This document shows positions 1-12,722 of a stretch of DNA of 64,000 bases, one piece after another. The stretch is taken from contig CM057066.1 in NCBI GenBank assembly GCA_029945375.1, positions 496,001-560,000 of the forward strand, written 5' to 3'. Below the pieces are notes generated by a model. The model was not told the DNA's origin and ran no database searches. It saw nothing but the letters and a program-made list of their open reading frames with translations. The translations under genes were made by a program, and so were the position numbers. Position 1 is the stretch's first letter. The number at the start of each line of letters is the position of its first letter. This stretch comes from Agaricus subrufescens. Lineage: Eukaryota; Basidiomycota; Agaricomycetes; Agaricales; Agaricaceae.

Positions 1-2745
1 CCAGAAGGTTCTATCTCTACGTAAATCCAGGCAACGAGCCCCTTCTATATCATCCTTTCATTCTAATTCTTTCTACTGACACTCTTAACTGGCAGCAAAG
101 GTAACGTGCCGATTCACATTCAATACAAAACATCTCGGCTATCTCCTGATGAACATTCGAAGCAGTATTATTACTGATTCATCGAATCTGCCAGAATAGG
201 ATACTCATTTCGCATGACAGCTGAACTCGGGTTGGGTTCCCACTATAAAGTGCGTGATGGGGGTAATTGTCTACCAGCTCCCATATCAAGGAAATACCAC
301 CAGTGGTAAAGGGGATACAAGCTGAAAACCAATACAAATGGGCATCTTCGTGCTTAAATAAGTGTCACTAACTTATTTTATTTAGAAACGGACGGTGAAT
401 AGGTTTACGTTACTGGACCGGTCAATATTGGAGTGTTAAAGTATCTTATAGCCGTAGATTGATTCTCCAATCTGAGCCCCGATATCAGATTAGGATAAAG
501 GGAGAGGAAGAATACAGACCAGAATAACTACTTGCCTCGTGAGATGATACATTCCGAATCTGCTTTCCTGTATATACCCGCACCCAGATACCAGAGTAAA
601 GCATCCTACTGGAACTATCATCTGCCAGAAGCATCAAGAATAAGATCTAGGCGTAACCTCAACCTAATCTTAAGATAAAAGGAATCTCATGGAAACAACT
701 CGGTTGTGATGATATGATAGCCTTGCGTTTTCACTTGGACCCCGCTGGGAAGATAAGTTTGACATGGATGTTTGTTTGAAATGGAAATTACTTGGCAAAA
801 CTCCTGAGCTTCCCCCGCCTGCGCAACATGCTTTGCGCAAAACATCATCTCAAAGTGTCTATCAGCCCTGATGTGTCTACCATCATAATCTGATAAGATC
901 AGAACTTAACCAGCCCGAAAAGAACAGAATGCGAGAGAAAGTTAGACATGTTACGCTCAGTAAAAAATACTTTCAGCGTAATTCAGGTTATTCCGGGTTA
1001 ATTCCGGGTGTCTTCAGCATAAAACAGATTTCTGAGGCTGAGCTTGCCCCTGAGTTTTCATATCAATCTCTATTCTTATATCCCGAAGAATACCAGGAGA
1101 ATGCCTGTATAATGCCAGTGAAAAGGCCGTATAATGCTAGAATAATACGTGTATGGTCCAGAACAATGCCGGAATCTCTTGTTCAGGTATTGTTCTGGTA
1201 CTCTTCCTGAGAATCAACACTTCCGGCTTTGTTCATGACCCCGAAAAAGCCTGAAATCCTTGATCATAAGTGTTACGGGAGACCACGAGAAAGTCGTTCA
1301 GCGGAAATCATAGCGGGGAGTATTAATGCTTATGGCTGAGACAACAAATTGAAGACGATGGAGTCTGTGACTCACTCCTAGGAGCTGCCTTTCATTGATC
1401 GGTCGCCATTTAGATTAGCTAGTAACGTCGATCCTATACGTGATTTAGTAAGTACCGCATGGAGCGTATCATGAATGGTATATAAGAATATGAAAACCGG
1501 ATAATCATACTGCTCATGTCTTGCATCATTGAATGTTTTCCATTCATCGCTTGTAGCGGGCCGGGCGGACGTCGAGTTGAAGAAGGTCAGGTGCATGATG
1601 TGGTTCAATCATGCTCCCCATGTACAGTATCTAAATTTGGATGACCGCGCCCCTGCCATACTGACACCTTCGCGGTTCTGAATTAAACAATCTACTAAGA
1701 GTCTCTAGGAAGAAAAAGAGGTAGAAACCCCACTGAGTGAGTATCTTTACATTAGATGCGGAAAGGTGAATAATAATGTCAGGACGAATACACTGTTAGA
1801 AGGCTAAGGGAATGTCGCTCACCGATAGTAGAAACCTCTAGATAAGTCGGTCGCTGTCACTAACACTCAGAATCTACGTCAGATAATAGGCAAGGCGATG
1901 CAGTGACCACCAATAGTGCACTGGTTCGATGAATGTAGAATCATCGACTCCTTTACTAGTACACTGCGGACATATTTGATCCCAAAAATGAACCGGCGTC
2001 GGAAGGAGTATCGAGTATTAATGGTCGTACAAGGGAGTGTACGTTGAACGAATGTACACACAGCTAGGCTTTAATTTGGGCATTAGCCTCCGGCCAGTGC
2101 AGTCAAGCTTAAGCCGCATACCTTCCCTGCACGACGACTGTCTGGCGTGTGAGGCGAATAGATCCTGAGCTAGCTTAATGTGTAAGGCAGAGGTGCCGCG
2201 TGCAGGTCGCCACTCATTCAAAGGCGGGCTCAGATGGACCGTATGGACGTGTCCGATTGGCCTCTGTCTTGTTGATCCTTACAAACCAGAAAAGGGAGAA
2301 GCAATATTAGGTAAGCAAGGAATGATAATGTGAGCGAGTCGCGGCGCCGGACTGGGCTCTGCGCAGGTGCTCTCCCAGTTGGCCTACACCGATTACCGTC
2401 GCACTGCTGGCCTACGAGCCTTTGGTGAGTGCTCTTTCTTTTTTTGCTGCAAGCGAAGGTGTCTCCAAAAAAGTAAGATTCACCCCCGATCACGAATATT
2501 CCATAATACAACTCGTGTACTGAACATGAGGCATTCTACATTCTATCCAGGGCCTTTCTACCGCCTGCCTTCCACTTGCCCCAATACGATATCCCACACA
2601 CGACTGCTGTCGCTGCGCCGGCCCATCACAATCTGTTGTTCGGCCCTCTGTCTATCTGCTTCCTTTCCATCCCCGCAGTCTGATCATCCATCGCACTCAA
2701 GGCCCGCGGCTACCCCGTCCTCCTCGTCGGATTTTTTCCTAGTCG
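1..2745. other. Gene-poor 5' region
   Basis: No convincing gene is seen. The open frames here are short, lack recognisable domains and do not join through plausible introns. A small hairpin occurs near 1158-1198: CCAGAACAAT followed about 20 bases later by its complement ATTGTTCTGG. The last few hundred bases (about 2500-2745) are pyrimidine-rich and probably form the promoter and 5' leader of the coiled-coil gene that starts at 2746. Confidence 0.5.
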
Positions 2746-5700
2746 ATGCCCGCCTATCCCGAACACTCTTCAGACCTTACCTCTTCTACACCGGATACAG
2801 ACTATACATCTAAACAGTCTTCTACTACCGGATCCTCTTCAATTCCTTATCCACCGCACCCTAGCAGAAATGCGAAACCCCGAGATTCGCTTGATATAGA
2901 ACCTGGTGATGAGGGTGAGAAGGAAATATGGCGTAATGTAAGGCAAGAGCTTCGACAGATGCTTGATGATGCGAGCAAACACCTCGAGAGCAAGATAAAA
3001 GCCCACCCTGATCGTCAGTCTGCGCTCCGAAAGGAGCACGAAGAGACTGTTGTCAACTGTCGCAAAATGGCACTTGAACATTACTTGGAGGAATTAGCTC
3101 ACGAACGCGAGGAGCAGCTTTGGTTATCCGGCCAGAAACCCTCTCCGTCTCTTGTCAAGCAGCAACACGGGATCATGAACAGAATTCAGAGTTCAACAGG
3201 TGGTGCCGCGAGTTCCAGTAGCTCTACATCTACTTCGAGTACAGCCTCGAGCACTGTCCACAATGGCGATACTCGGACAAAGGCTTCCTCGAGTCCTCCT
3301 ACTGATCCCTCAGAGTCGCGGCACCGGGATGATTCACGATCATCTATGTCTAGACCTCTGCCCTCGTTCACTCACCAACCATATCATATACCACCGCTAC
3401 CACCTCAACTTGAGGCAGCACGACGTACATCGCATGGTAGTGGAGGAACGAACAATCGTGACGAGGTTTTGGGCGATGCTACTGGGCATGATGCGCCTTG
3501 GGCCCGGCACGGTGTTTTTGATGACGAGGTACGGAGGCCTCCCAGTACATCCACTTCCTCCTTACGATCCAAACCATCCATTAACGAATTCTCCACTGTT
3601 GCTGGCCCTAACGGCAATAGCCCAACTAAGGCCTCTATTTTCGACCCGCGGACTTCATCTGACCGCCACCATGCCATCTCCCCACCTGGTAACAAACCTG
3701 TGGACGAGCTTTGGACGCCTCTCTTGTCACCTGAAGAAGAAGCTGCAGGGGTTATAGCGCCGAGACAACATTATGCAATAGACAGAAGAAGCAGCAACGC
3801 TAGCCTGCGGTCTCTGAGTTCCGTAGCTAGTGGTCGACATCCGCCTTCTGATTTGATTGCAACAGTACGCGTTGACAAGGGAAAGGATCGCGAGTATCAC
3901 GAGAGGAAGCACAAAGAATACTTTTCCACCTCCAGTCGGTCGCCTTCTTCTGTGTCACCAGCACCTGGTGTCTCATCGTCGTATCCTAAATCCCGTGCTT
4001 TTGATGACCCCATCATACGAGAAAGAGACTTTGCTGACTCCCCGCATGTCTCTCCTCAATATCCCTCAAGACCCCACCAGGGTAGTACGGATGACTGGCC
4101 ACAGTATCCGCCTTCTGCTCCACGAAAGTCATCCCGCCTCAATGACCCCTACGACCCCTACCCATTTCCGAGCCAAGCTCAATATCAAGATTCAGCAGTA
4201 CGACCTACCGTGACGCGATCAGGTTCATATACCCGATCTTACGCAAACTATGATATGCTTGATGGTAAATCGCTTCTCTTGATTTCTGTTAAAAAAGGCT
4301 AGAACTAATTTTTCTATTTTTTTCTTCCTTTTCGTGACTATAAAACAAGATCCCCCAGCTCGTACCTACACTTCCCACTCGCAGAGTATCCCAGTTCCAC
4401 ATCGACCGTCCAATACCGCTACTATGGCTTCGTCAGTAGACCAACCTGAGAGTTTCACAAGTCAAAGCCCAGGCTGGCGCGAATGGAAATCTCACCAGTC
4501 ACCTATACCGGAAGATTATACAGGGTCTTCATACAAAAGTTCCCCCCGCGATTCGTTCGAAAAGCGATATAATCCTAAAATGGTCGATGAACCAAGTGAA
4601 CAACCTGAACATCCAGCGTGGAGAAGGAGGAACGAGTCATGGAATCGGCCTGAACTGTTGGCTAGAGAAATTGAGGTGAAGAGACTGGAAGAGGATATGA
4701 AGATGAAGGAGAGTGAATTGATTAGTGACAGGGCGGATTTGAGAATAAAGGAGGACAGAGTTGCGGAGCGAGAGTCACTTTTACTCGCGCGGGAACAGAA
4801 GATCGGTAGGAGGTTCAGTGAATTTGAGGAGCGGGAGTCGCTTGTGCTTGCGCGAGAACAGAAGTTTGGTAGGAAGCTCACTGAACTCGAGGAGCGGGAA
4901 AAGATGGTTAAAGAGGAGGCGGACCGGCTCATGAAAGTTGCGAAAGGCCATGAGGAGGTTGCAAGAAAGAAGAGTGAGGAGACGCAGAAGCTGAAGGAGG
5001 AAACGCGGAGACTAAAGGAGGAGGCGCGGAAGCTGAAGGAGGAAGCGCAGAATGTGAGGGAGGAGGCACAGAAGTCGATGGACGAGGTAAAGACGAAAGA
5101 AAATGAAGTTGTGGAGAGGGAGGAGGTCGTGAAGAATCTGGAGATTTCCACTAAGGAACTTCATGCTCGAGTTGAGCAAACAGAAAGGTCATTGGAAACC
5201 AGAGAGAAAGAGTTGAAAGAGAAGGATCTGGCGTTGAAGAAGAAAGAGGAGGAGATGAAGAGAAAGGAGGATGAATTTAAGAAGAAGGTTACGGATGCGA
5301 AGAAGAAAGACCTTGCACTTAATCATCGATCAGATGACATTAGCAATAGGGAACGCGCGATCGGTAACCGGGAGAACGAAGTGAAGAGGAAAGAAGAAGA
5401 TTTGGCAAATAGAGAGCAGGATATTCGGAACCGAGAAAGAGATGCTGAAATGTCGAAGTATGATTTAGATGACCGGGCGAGTAGTGTGGCTGAAAGAGAG
5501 AGAGACGTTGAGATAAGGGATCACAGTCTCCTTCAGTCTAGAAAAGAACTTGAAGCGGAGAGGGAAGAATTGAATAAAAAGTGGAGTGAACTGCAGAAGC
5601 GCGAACACGAGTTGTCAAACAAAATGAAACAGAAACTGGAGGATGAGGCAACGAAAGAGGATGAGGCGGAGAGAGATCGTGAGAAGAGAGAGGAGGAAGA

Positions 5701-7021
5701 AAGGGCGCACGACCGCGAGAAGCGAGAGGAGGAGGAAAGGGAAGAGCAACGCATTAAGGATCAGACGCGGATGCAAAGGGAGCGTGCAATCCGAGAGGAA
5801 CAGAAAGCGCGTGAAGAGCGGCGGCGGCGCGCAGAGGAGGAACAGCGCCAACGAGCTGATGAAGAGAGGAGAAGAGAGGAAGAGCGGAAGAAGGAGGAAG
5901 AGGAGAGGAGGATAAGAGAGGAGGTGATGAAAGGACGAGCAAGGCGGCAGGAGGAAAAAGAGAGGTGGCAGGAGGAAAAGGAAAGGCGGCAGGAGGAGAA
6001 GGAAAGACGCCAGTGGGGAATTGAGGATGAAGAAAGAGTAAAGGAGGAAGAATGGAAAAGGCAACAGGATTTCCGTGAAGCGAGAGAGAAGGAAGAAAGG
6101 GACAGAGACGAGCGGTTTAGACAAGAACAAGAACACTTACGACAACAAATGGAGCAGCAGAGAAAGAGGCGAGACAGTGATAGTTACTGGTCATCCAATT
6201 CCGCGCCTGGCAGTAACCGAGTTCCTCCTACCCGAGCCAACTCGACGTCCATTCCTGAAAACCGTGGTACTTCAACTGGACCTACTGGCTGGGGTACTTC
6301 TGCCACCGCGGGATCTTCAGGCTGGAGCTCTTCGTCTGGGACTTCTACAGGATCTTCGGGCTGGACGTCTTCATCCGGGACTTCTGCAGGATCTTCAGGC
6401 TGGAACTCCTCACCTGGGACTTCTGCTTGGAGTTCTGCAAAGGCTACATCAGCGAGCTCTACCGCTTCATCCAAGACTCAACGCAAACCTTCCACAAATT
6501 TTGGTGCCCATTCTTCAGCCTCAACACCGGGAACGGAAAAACCAAAGAGTATTGAAGAACAGAATCAGGCTACACGTGAAAAGTATCGATTGCAGCAGGA
6601 GCGAGACGAGACTTTGCGCCAGGCGAAGATGGCCATCGCAGGTCGATCGACTGGTGACATGATGCAGGCGTATATTTATCATGAAAACCAATGGGAGACT
6701 CTGCCGAAGCACGACCCACTTTATTGGGATAGCTTCCCTTGGCCGATGTTTACTTTGCCGAAAACCGCTGAGCAGATTACTGCAGGTGCAATCTGGGCGT
6801 ACCTGAAACAAGATGTCTATTACCTTACGAAGGACAAATCGGCTACTGTTAAGGATAGGATTAAGGATCAGATTAAGAAGTGGCATCCGGATCGATTTGA
6901 AACCAAGTTGTTACCAAAGGTGGTGGAGGACCAGAGGGAGATGGTTAAGGAGGGGGCAGGGAATGTTGCGAGATGTCTTAACGATTTGCTGGACAAGGCT
7001 CCTAGTCTTATGGGCCAGTGA
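2746..7021 (+). CDS. Large coiled-coil protein with C-terminal HPD (J-domain/NFKBIL1-like) motif
   Basis: Two exons, 2746..4264 and 4350..7021, give about 1396 residues. The intron starts GTAAAT and ends ACAAG; the alternative acceptor 9 nt downstream also keeps frame. Residues 1-600 are Ser/Pro-rich and probably disordered. Residues about 610-1115 are a long, highly charged coiled coil with Glu/Lys/Arg heptads and RRQEEKER-type repeats. A Ser/Gly/Trp repeat block (GSSGW) lies at 6310-6420. The last 150 residues look folded and contain WHPDRF at about residue 1350. HPD is the hallmark of J domains, and WHPDRF also occurs near the C-terminus of NFKBIL1 proteins. This resembles fungal hypothetical proteins with a degenerate J-like end, and the cellular role is unknown. 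The start at 2746 is the first ATG of the open frame. The high coiled-coil content would suit a scaffold, but that is inference. Confidence 0.88.
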
Positions 7022-7767
7022 ATCGATCGGTCCCTGTTCATAAAGCTTGAGGACTATCTATGGAATTTGTGTATGTATATACCCACTCAACTTCATTATG
7101 TACGATTATCATTGTTGTGTAACCCAATGCCAAGCATCTATGTTGTTCTATCGATATTGAGTTGTTTGAATCCTTCGAAAGGGTGGGAAGAAGAAGTGGA
7201 AGGCTAGGAGCGATCCATCACATTCACCCTTTATTAGTGGAGAATGCTGTTAATATCTATTATCTATTACAGCACATGGCCAGCCACCGTCTTTTTTGTA
7301 TAATGACCAGCTTGGAGTCATTTAGCTCAACACGTTACAGTACACGAGGCGCATCAATGTGCCACAGAACTGTATCAGTCGGAGTATATTTTTCTGACGG
7401 TTTTTTATACCAGGTGTAGTAGAGAGGCGGTAACACTGAACAGGGTCGTATGTCGTCCCTGAGTGAGAAAGACTCGGGATCCTCTACGAATCTTTCCACC
7501 AGGATCAGTCTGAATGTAGCTCATAAGGGTTATCTGAACGGTTTAACGTTTTTAACATAACATATGACCGCCCACTACAGTTATAGGGGACCCACAAATG
7601 ACGTCACATAGAATATGAACAATTAAGATTTACGAAAGCAACTACAAAGCTGATAATGCGTTGACTAGCTTGATAAATCTCATAAAAGTTAGCACATACT
7701 ACTAATATATGATCTAGCCCCAAGGGGGTCACGTTAAGTAAGAAAAGAAAAAGGATATCAGAGTTGA
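7022..7767. other. Intergenic, nothing recognised
   Basis: Convergent 3' flanks of the coiled-coil gene (plus) and the leucine-rich gene (minus). No RNA gene, repeat or further coding exon is seen. Confidence 0.6.
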
Positions 7768-8951
7768 TTACGGACGATAGACTTCGGCTCGAAAGACCGA
7801 GGTTACGCCCCTTGCGTGCAATCGGACCGGGCGAATGGAGTCATTGAAATTCTGCCAATTGAAAGGCTTCGTGTGCGCACCACGCAGGTCAAAGGTTAGA
7901 TTTGCGGTTGCCAGCTTAGGGAACGTAGTAGCCAAGTGATCATCAAGGTCGCCAGAAAAAGAATGCATCCATGTGTGTAAATCGGTAGGCCACGGAAACG
8001 GGACGACGAAACTAAATGTCACGTGGAGATTTTCAAGGGACTGTGGTGCGGGGAGGTTGTTCAGAAGAGGGAAGAGCCACCGCCGGAGGGAAGAATTCAT
8101 GGTTTCCATCGTCTTCTCGTTGGCTTTTGGACTAGCCCCAAGGTGCACGTGGAGGCGTTTCAGCGACGTCAGAGACGCGAGGTCGGATGGAGTGAATTGG
8201 TATCCATCGAAGGAATCTAAATAACCCGTGTGAGCGATTTAACGTCAGAAGAAAGAAGGCCGAGTCGAGATGACGCACTGTTCTGCCAGTCAAGTATTCT
8301 AAACTCTTCCAGCCCGCTTGAAACCAGCCCGATCCGCTGCAATAACGACCCAATGTCTTTGAAAAATTCGCCTGGCCTTTCGTCCTGCTCTCTCCAGCTA
8401 ACGCTACATCGAAGCGTCTTGACAGAACACAATGAAGCGCAGGCTCTCTCTCCCTGCCACTCGATATAGGTCCGGAACTCTCGGATATTTCGAGCGCCAA
8501 CCAATGACAAATCTATAAGCGCTCCCCGCTCTTTCGCTTGTGTATCCGTCGGAAACACAGGCATCACTGCTGTGGCGAGTGTGGTTGCGGCGATGCATAG
8601 CTTGCTCCCAGTGAAATATCGTAGTAGTGACAAGGGAAAGTTGGCCGAGGCAAGGACCTCGAGTTCTCGTAAACTTGGTAGAGAGAAGAGTTGGACGAGT
8701 GCTCCGAGCTCTTGCTCTTCAAGCATTACCCAGTTGAGCGTTTTCCAGTGGATCACGAATTTTTCCAAGGAGCGCAACCGATTAAGGAATTGGATGAGGT
8801 CGGGATGGACAATGCCCGATGTCCCTTCGGTATAAACTGTAAGAGACTTGATATGGGTGGCGTTATCGTCGTTGTTGATGAAGAGGAAAGGATGCTTTGG
8901 GTCCAATGGGTTTATCGTATGGACAGTATCTGGCTTGAAGGTGTCGGCCAT
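7768..8951 (-). CDS. Leucine-rich hypothetical protein, tandem paralogue A
   Basis: Complement of exons 8951..8279 and 8216..7768, giving 373 residues. The 62-nt intron has donor GTGCGT, a CTGAC branch-like site and acceptor TTTAG. Without splicing the frame stops at 8217; with it the frame continues into the second exon. The protein has regularly spaced Leu/Ile strands (LRSLEKF, SLRELEVL, LTSLKRLHV), reminiscent of the LRR-like part of basidiomycete F-box proteins, but no F-box is seen. The neighbouring gene at 9700-10921 has the same architecture, the same intron phase and alignable segments such as NFPLSLLRYF versus NFPLDLLRGF. Function is unknown. The exon structure is well supported by the paralogue. 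Confidence 0.8.
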
Positions 8952-9699
8952 GGGAAGGTGATGTCGATTGTTGAAATTTCAAAAATGGGGTCAGGGTTCA
9001 ATGCATGCGCATAGCCCTCGTCGACCGGGAAACCAGTGTCGGATTAAATACTTGGAGGGACTTGAGGCCTCTATCGATGGCTGGATAGTGAGAGGAGGGA
9101 TCAAAGAATCGGGAGAGGTATGTGTGCATCGCATTCAGTTTTCTGTGGGGCAGTGGGCCGAAGCCATGCAAACGAAAGTGTCCGTATTATCGGGGTGGGT
9201 AGTGATCTGGGAGGGAGAGAGAGAAATGTGTGCCAGGGTTGTTCTGGGGTTATAGTTCCAGCACTGGGCTTCCTGAATGTTGAGGTCTTTATCGGACCTC
9301 TGCCACAATCGGGACAATGCCGTCATATGTTTTTTCTTAACCACACACGGAAATTCTCCATTTTCGGCCACTCGGTCGCCCGCTCACCGGCTGCTCACAG
9401 AGACAAGGGGACAAAGCAGTGGCTCGTCGAGCCGACGCGTTCAGAAAAAGACTGTCCTTCTATTCCTCGCCGGGAGAGACCACGCTGGGGCAATGTGTTC
9501 GGCTTACCCACCCTTTCAGGGCTCATGTGACACCGCTCTTATGCACATATCCCCAATGTCCCCAGGAAATATTTTCTCAGCGTCTGCTCTGCACGTATCG
9601 CAATGGAGGGCAATACGGACTTTGCAGCGCGGGCCGGTCGCGACATTTCGTAAATGGAACATAAAAATAGCCAAAAACACGGACTAGTAGAAAACATGA
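8952..9699. other. Intergenic between leucine-rich paralogues
   Basis: Several open frames run on both strands, but none has a domain, a codon-use signal or splice context that I can defend. It is probably the upstream region of paralogue A and the 3' flank of paralogue B. Confidence 0.5.
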
Positions 9700-10921
9700 C
9701 TAGATGTCACGAACCCAAAACGAACAATCTACCCCTCGTGCATTCAGCTCTGTAGGCTGATTTTCCTCGTTGAACGTCATCCAACGCTCGTGCGCATCCA
9801 CACCATGGAACTGAAACCCCATATTTACCTGTTCTAACCCAGTAAATCCACGGGCCAGGTACAAGTCTAGTTCCTTCCATAACCGCCTCATGGCTTGCAT
9901 AAGACCATCTATCTCCGTGAATATATGTGGAAATATCACTTGATAGGTAACATCAAGGGATCGAAGATGAGTCGAAGGCGGTAGACATGAAAGGAGGGAT
10001 GCAAGCCATTCTCGCAGTGTAGAGTACACTTGCACTGGCGTGAATAGCTGCTTGACACGGAGATGCCCTTCAATACTCCTTAATTCCTGCAAAGAGGCAA
10101 GATCTCGAACGCCAGGTGACTGTCCCGTAACAGGCCCTAGGAAATTGGTTGTCCACGTTTTAGCCCGGGAAAAACCCTCGTGAACCGAAAATATATTTTT
10201 ACTCACCTGGTCGTTCGTCCTGTACCCTGAGCTCCCGAATCCTCGACCTATCAAGGGACCTTAAAAAAGATCGGACGAGGTCAAAGTTCCTCCGCGGCTC
10301 ATATTGATTGTCATCATCAACACAAGTTATACATAGGACTCGAAGTCCGCGTAACGCGTCTCGAACTTGAGGTTGAATACCAAAGTATTCCATAAACGAT
10401 ACCAAGTTACTTTGTCCCATTAGGGTCAAGTTGGTGAAGATCTGAGTACCTGGTGGAGCCTGGGGCACTGAGCGAATCGTAATATTCGGTATGAGGTCCC
10501 CAGCGAAGGCTATTCTTAACGTCCCACCGGCAAAACCACGAAGCAAATCCAACGGGAAATTACGTGATGCTATGATTTCCAGTTCTTCCAATGTGCGAAG
10601 AGTGATGAGCCTAATCAAGGCTGCCCGCTGGTCGTCTGGAAGAAGATTCCAGTCCAGCGAATGCCATGATATACGAAGGATTTTTAGGGAGCACACGGAC
10701 GAAAGGAAGGCGGAGATTGCAGGGTGCATATAAAATGGTTCTCCTTCTCCTGAGATCAGGGCGAGGTGCCTGACCCATTGTCCTCCCCTGTGGGAACCAC
10801 CTGCAGAAAAAAGAGACGGCGGAATTGTAGAATCAGGGGATGACGGGTGAATAGTTAAAGTCGCGTTCGAATGATATTCTTCGCTGATACGGTGGGCCTG
10901 GGAAGGAGAGTAAGAGGCCAT
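9700..10921 (-). CDS. Leucine-rich hypothetical protein, tandem paralogue B
   Basis: Complement of exons 10921..10207 and 10136..9700, giving 383 residues. The 70-nt intron (GTGAGT...CCTAG, phase 1) sits at the same place as in paralogue A, just before the shared DLASL segment. The frame is open upstream to 11161. I chose the ATG at 10921 (MASYSPSQ) because it gives an N-terminus matching paralogue A in length; an earlier start is possible. Shared motifs include NFPLDLLRGF, LRTLEELEI and LASLQELRS. There is no F-box or catalytic signature. Function is unknown. Together with paralogue A it marks a local tandem duplication, both copies being intact. Confidence 0.78.
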
Positions 10922-12722
10922 TGGAGAAAGGTCGGGAGGGCGGCACGATGAGAACAAAGGATCTGAGGGAAAGGTGCTCGGTGAGCTTCCGTTGGGCATA
11001 CCCACGATTGAAGATCTGGAGCCAAGAGTCAAAGACCCTGTCTGTTTTAAAGGACGACAAGGCCACGCTTTAGGACGAATCCATAGCCTGTCGATACGAG
11101 CCGCCAAAAAATCGGTTCGAGTACCGTGGCTATGGGCAGACTTGCGATTCGGAAGAAACACGGTTCAGATACCAATTCTTCGCCGCTTTACCCGTAATAA
11201 AGGACGCATGCATCGTGGCAGTGTTCTCTCTTTTTTTTTTTCACTTTGCACGCGAGGCTGACGGATGTCATTGGAAGATCCAAGCGAGCAAAGAAGGCCC
11301 AAGCAATAGCGCAAGCGGTAATCAGGCGCGGAATGTTCCTTGCCCACAAATCTCAGATGGCTCGTTTGGGAGAGATCCAGAATAGACCCAATACTTAGGC
11401 GTTGGCCTGCACATGATCTCCGACACGGAACCTTGTTGCGCGTTACATAAGCTCGCCTCTTGGGTGGCAGGTTACGTCTTGCGCCAGGCGATTACGGATC
11501 TGGCGGATAGCGCGCAGACGGCCCAAGGCCTTACGTGGGCCATAGCTGCGTGTCAAATAATACATATGGACCTACATCGGTTCCATGTCAGTTTCATCAA
11601 CAGAACAACTGCCATTGCACCCTGAACTCCAAACTTCATTTATAGATTCGCGCTGCGCCAACCGGACTCACGGCCCACGGGCCAAAGGGTTTCGCCTGTC
11701 CGTCCACTCCGTCGCTGTTTATAGAACCAGAAAAAAATTGCAGGGAAGATAAACAAAGAATGGATTTGATTCCCCTTTCAACCCTCTCCGTCGTGGCAGG
11801 AACGATAGCCAATAATTTACGGTGAAATAAATATTAATCTGAGACCTCATGATCACCCGCGGACAACCAGTTGAACACCGATAAACGGTTACAACCGGGT
11901 AATTTGGCCCATACCCTTGACAAAGCAAGTCAGCGACAAGCCCGAGCCTCGTTGTTGAGAGTATGACATCATCTTTTGTTCATCATTGACGTTCCACGAA
12001 CATGCTTATGTCGTTCACAATCGATACTACTCTTGACCAGGTGGCCCTGTTCTTAGTCGTTTTCGACGCCAATCACACCACTTGATATTGATCTCAGACA
12101 CCAAAGAAACAGACTTCATTGTGGTTCGAAGCAGGTAATCACATGTAACGGACTCAGTATAATTAGGCTTCAATGCAATCGACCGCAGTTCTTCACCTCA
12201 CACAACTGCGTATTAACAGTGGCGATGTCGTTATCGGCCTTGTGGTTTAGCCCACTTTCCATTGACCGGTAGAAGAGAAGCTCTGAAACACTAGCATTCT
12301 CACTCTAGAAGGATTCGATAGGAAGGACACTCTCGTCGTTCTATTCCATTTCTTAATACGTAACTATATAGATAGACAATTAAAGTCGACCATGCTAGGA
12401 TAGATCCCGTAACAATACAGATATATATATATATGGACCTACTCCAATGCCTTTCACATCACAAACCACTACACCCTGATGAACCCAAAAAAGTCACCAG
12501 ACCCCAGTTTTTCATTTATAGATTGTGGCTACAAATACAAGATGCACGGACTATGTTGAATGCCCGTCTCATGCAATCCCAACGTGTTGAATCATCATCA
12601 AGCAGAAAAGATTAAGAAGAGAAGATGAAGAGAAAGGAACGACGGATCTAAATGTGTGACCCTATCCCGCTCGACGTACTCGATCATTGCAGGGTCGCTA
12701 TCTAAGACACGATAAACCTTAA
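10922..12722. other. Intergenic, AT-rich, nothing recognised
   Basis: About 1.8 kb with no convincing gene. Contains a T-run near 11231-11241 and a short (AT)n tract at about 12420-12433. No RNA gene or transposon end is recognised. Confidence 0.5.

Noticed and set aside
1158..1198. Hairpin that could be a terminator or small element end.
   Set aside because: A single about 10-bp stem in an AT-rich region with no associated gene; this can arise by chance.
5533..6136. Long minus-strand Ser/Leu/Phe-rich frames opposite the coiled coil.
   Set aside because: They are complements of Glu/Lys/Arg codons of the plus-strand coiled coil; composition explains them.
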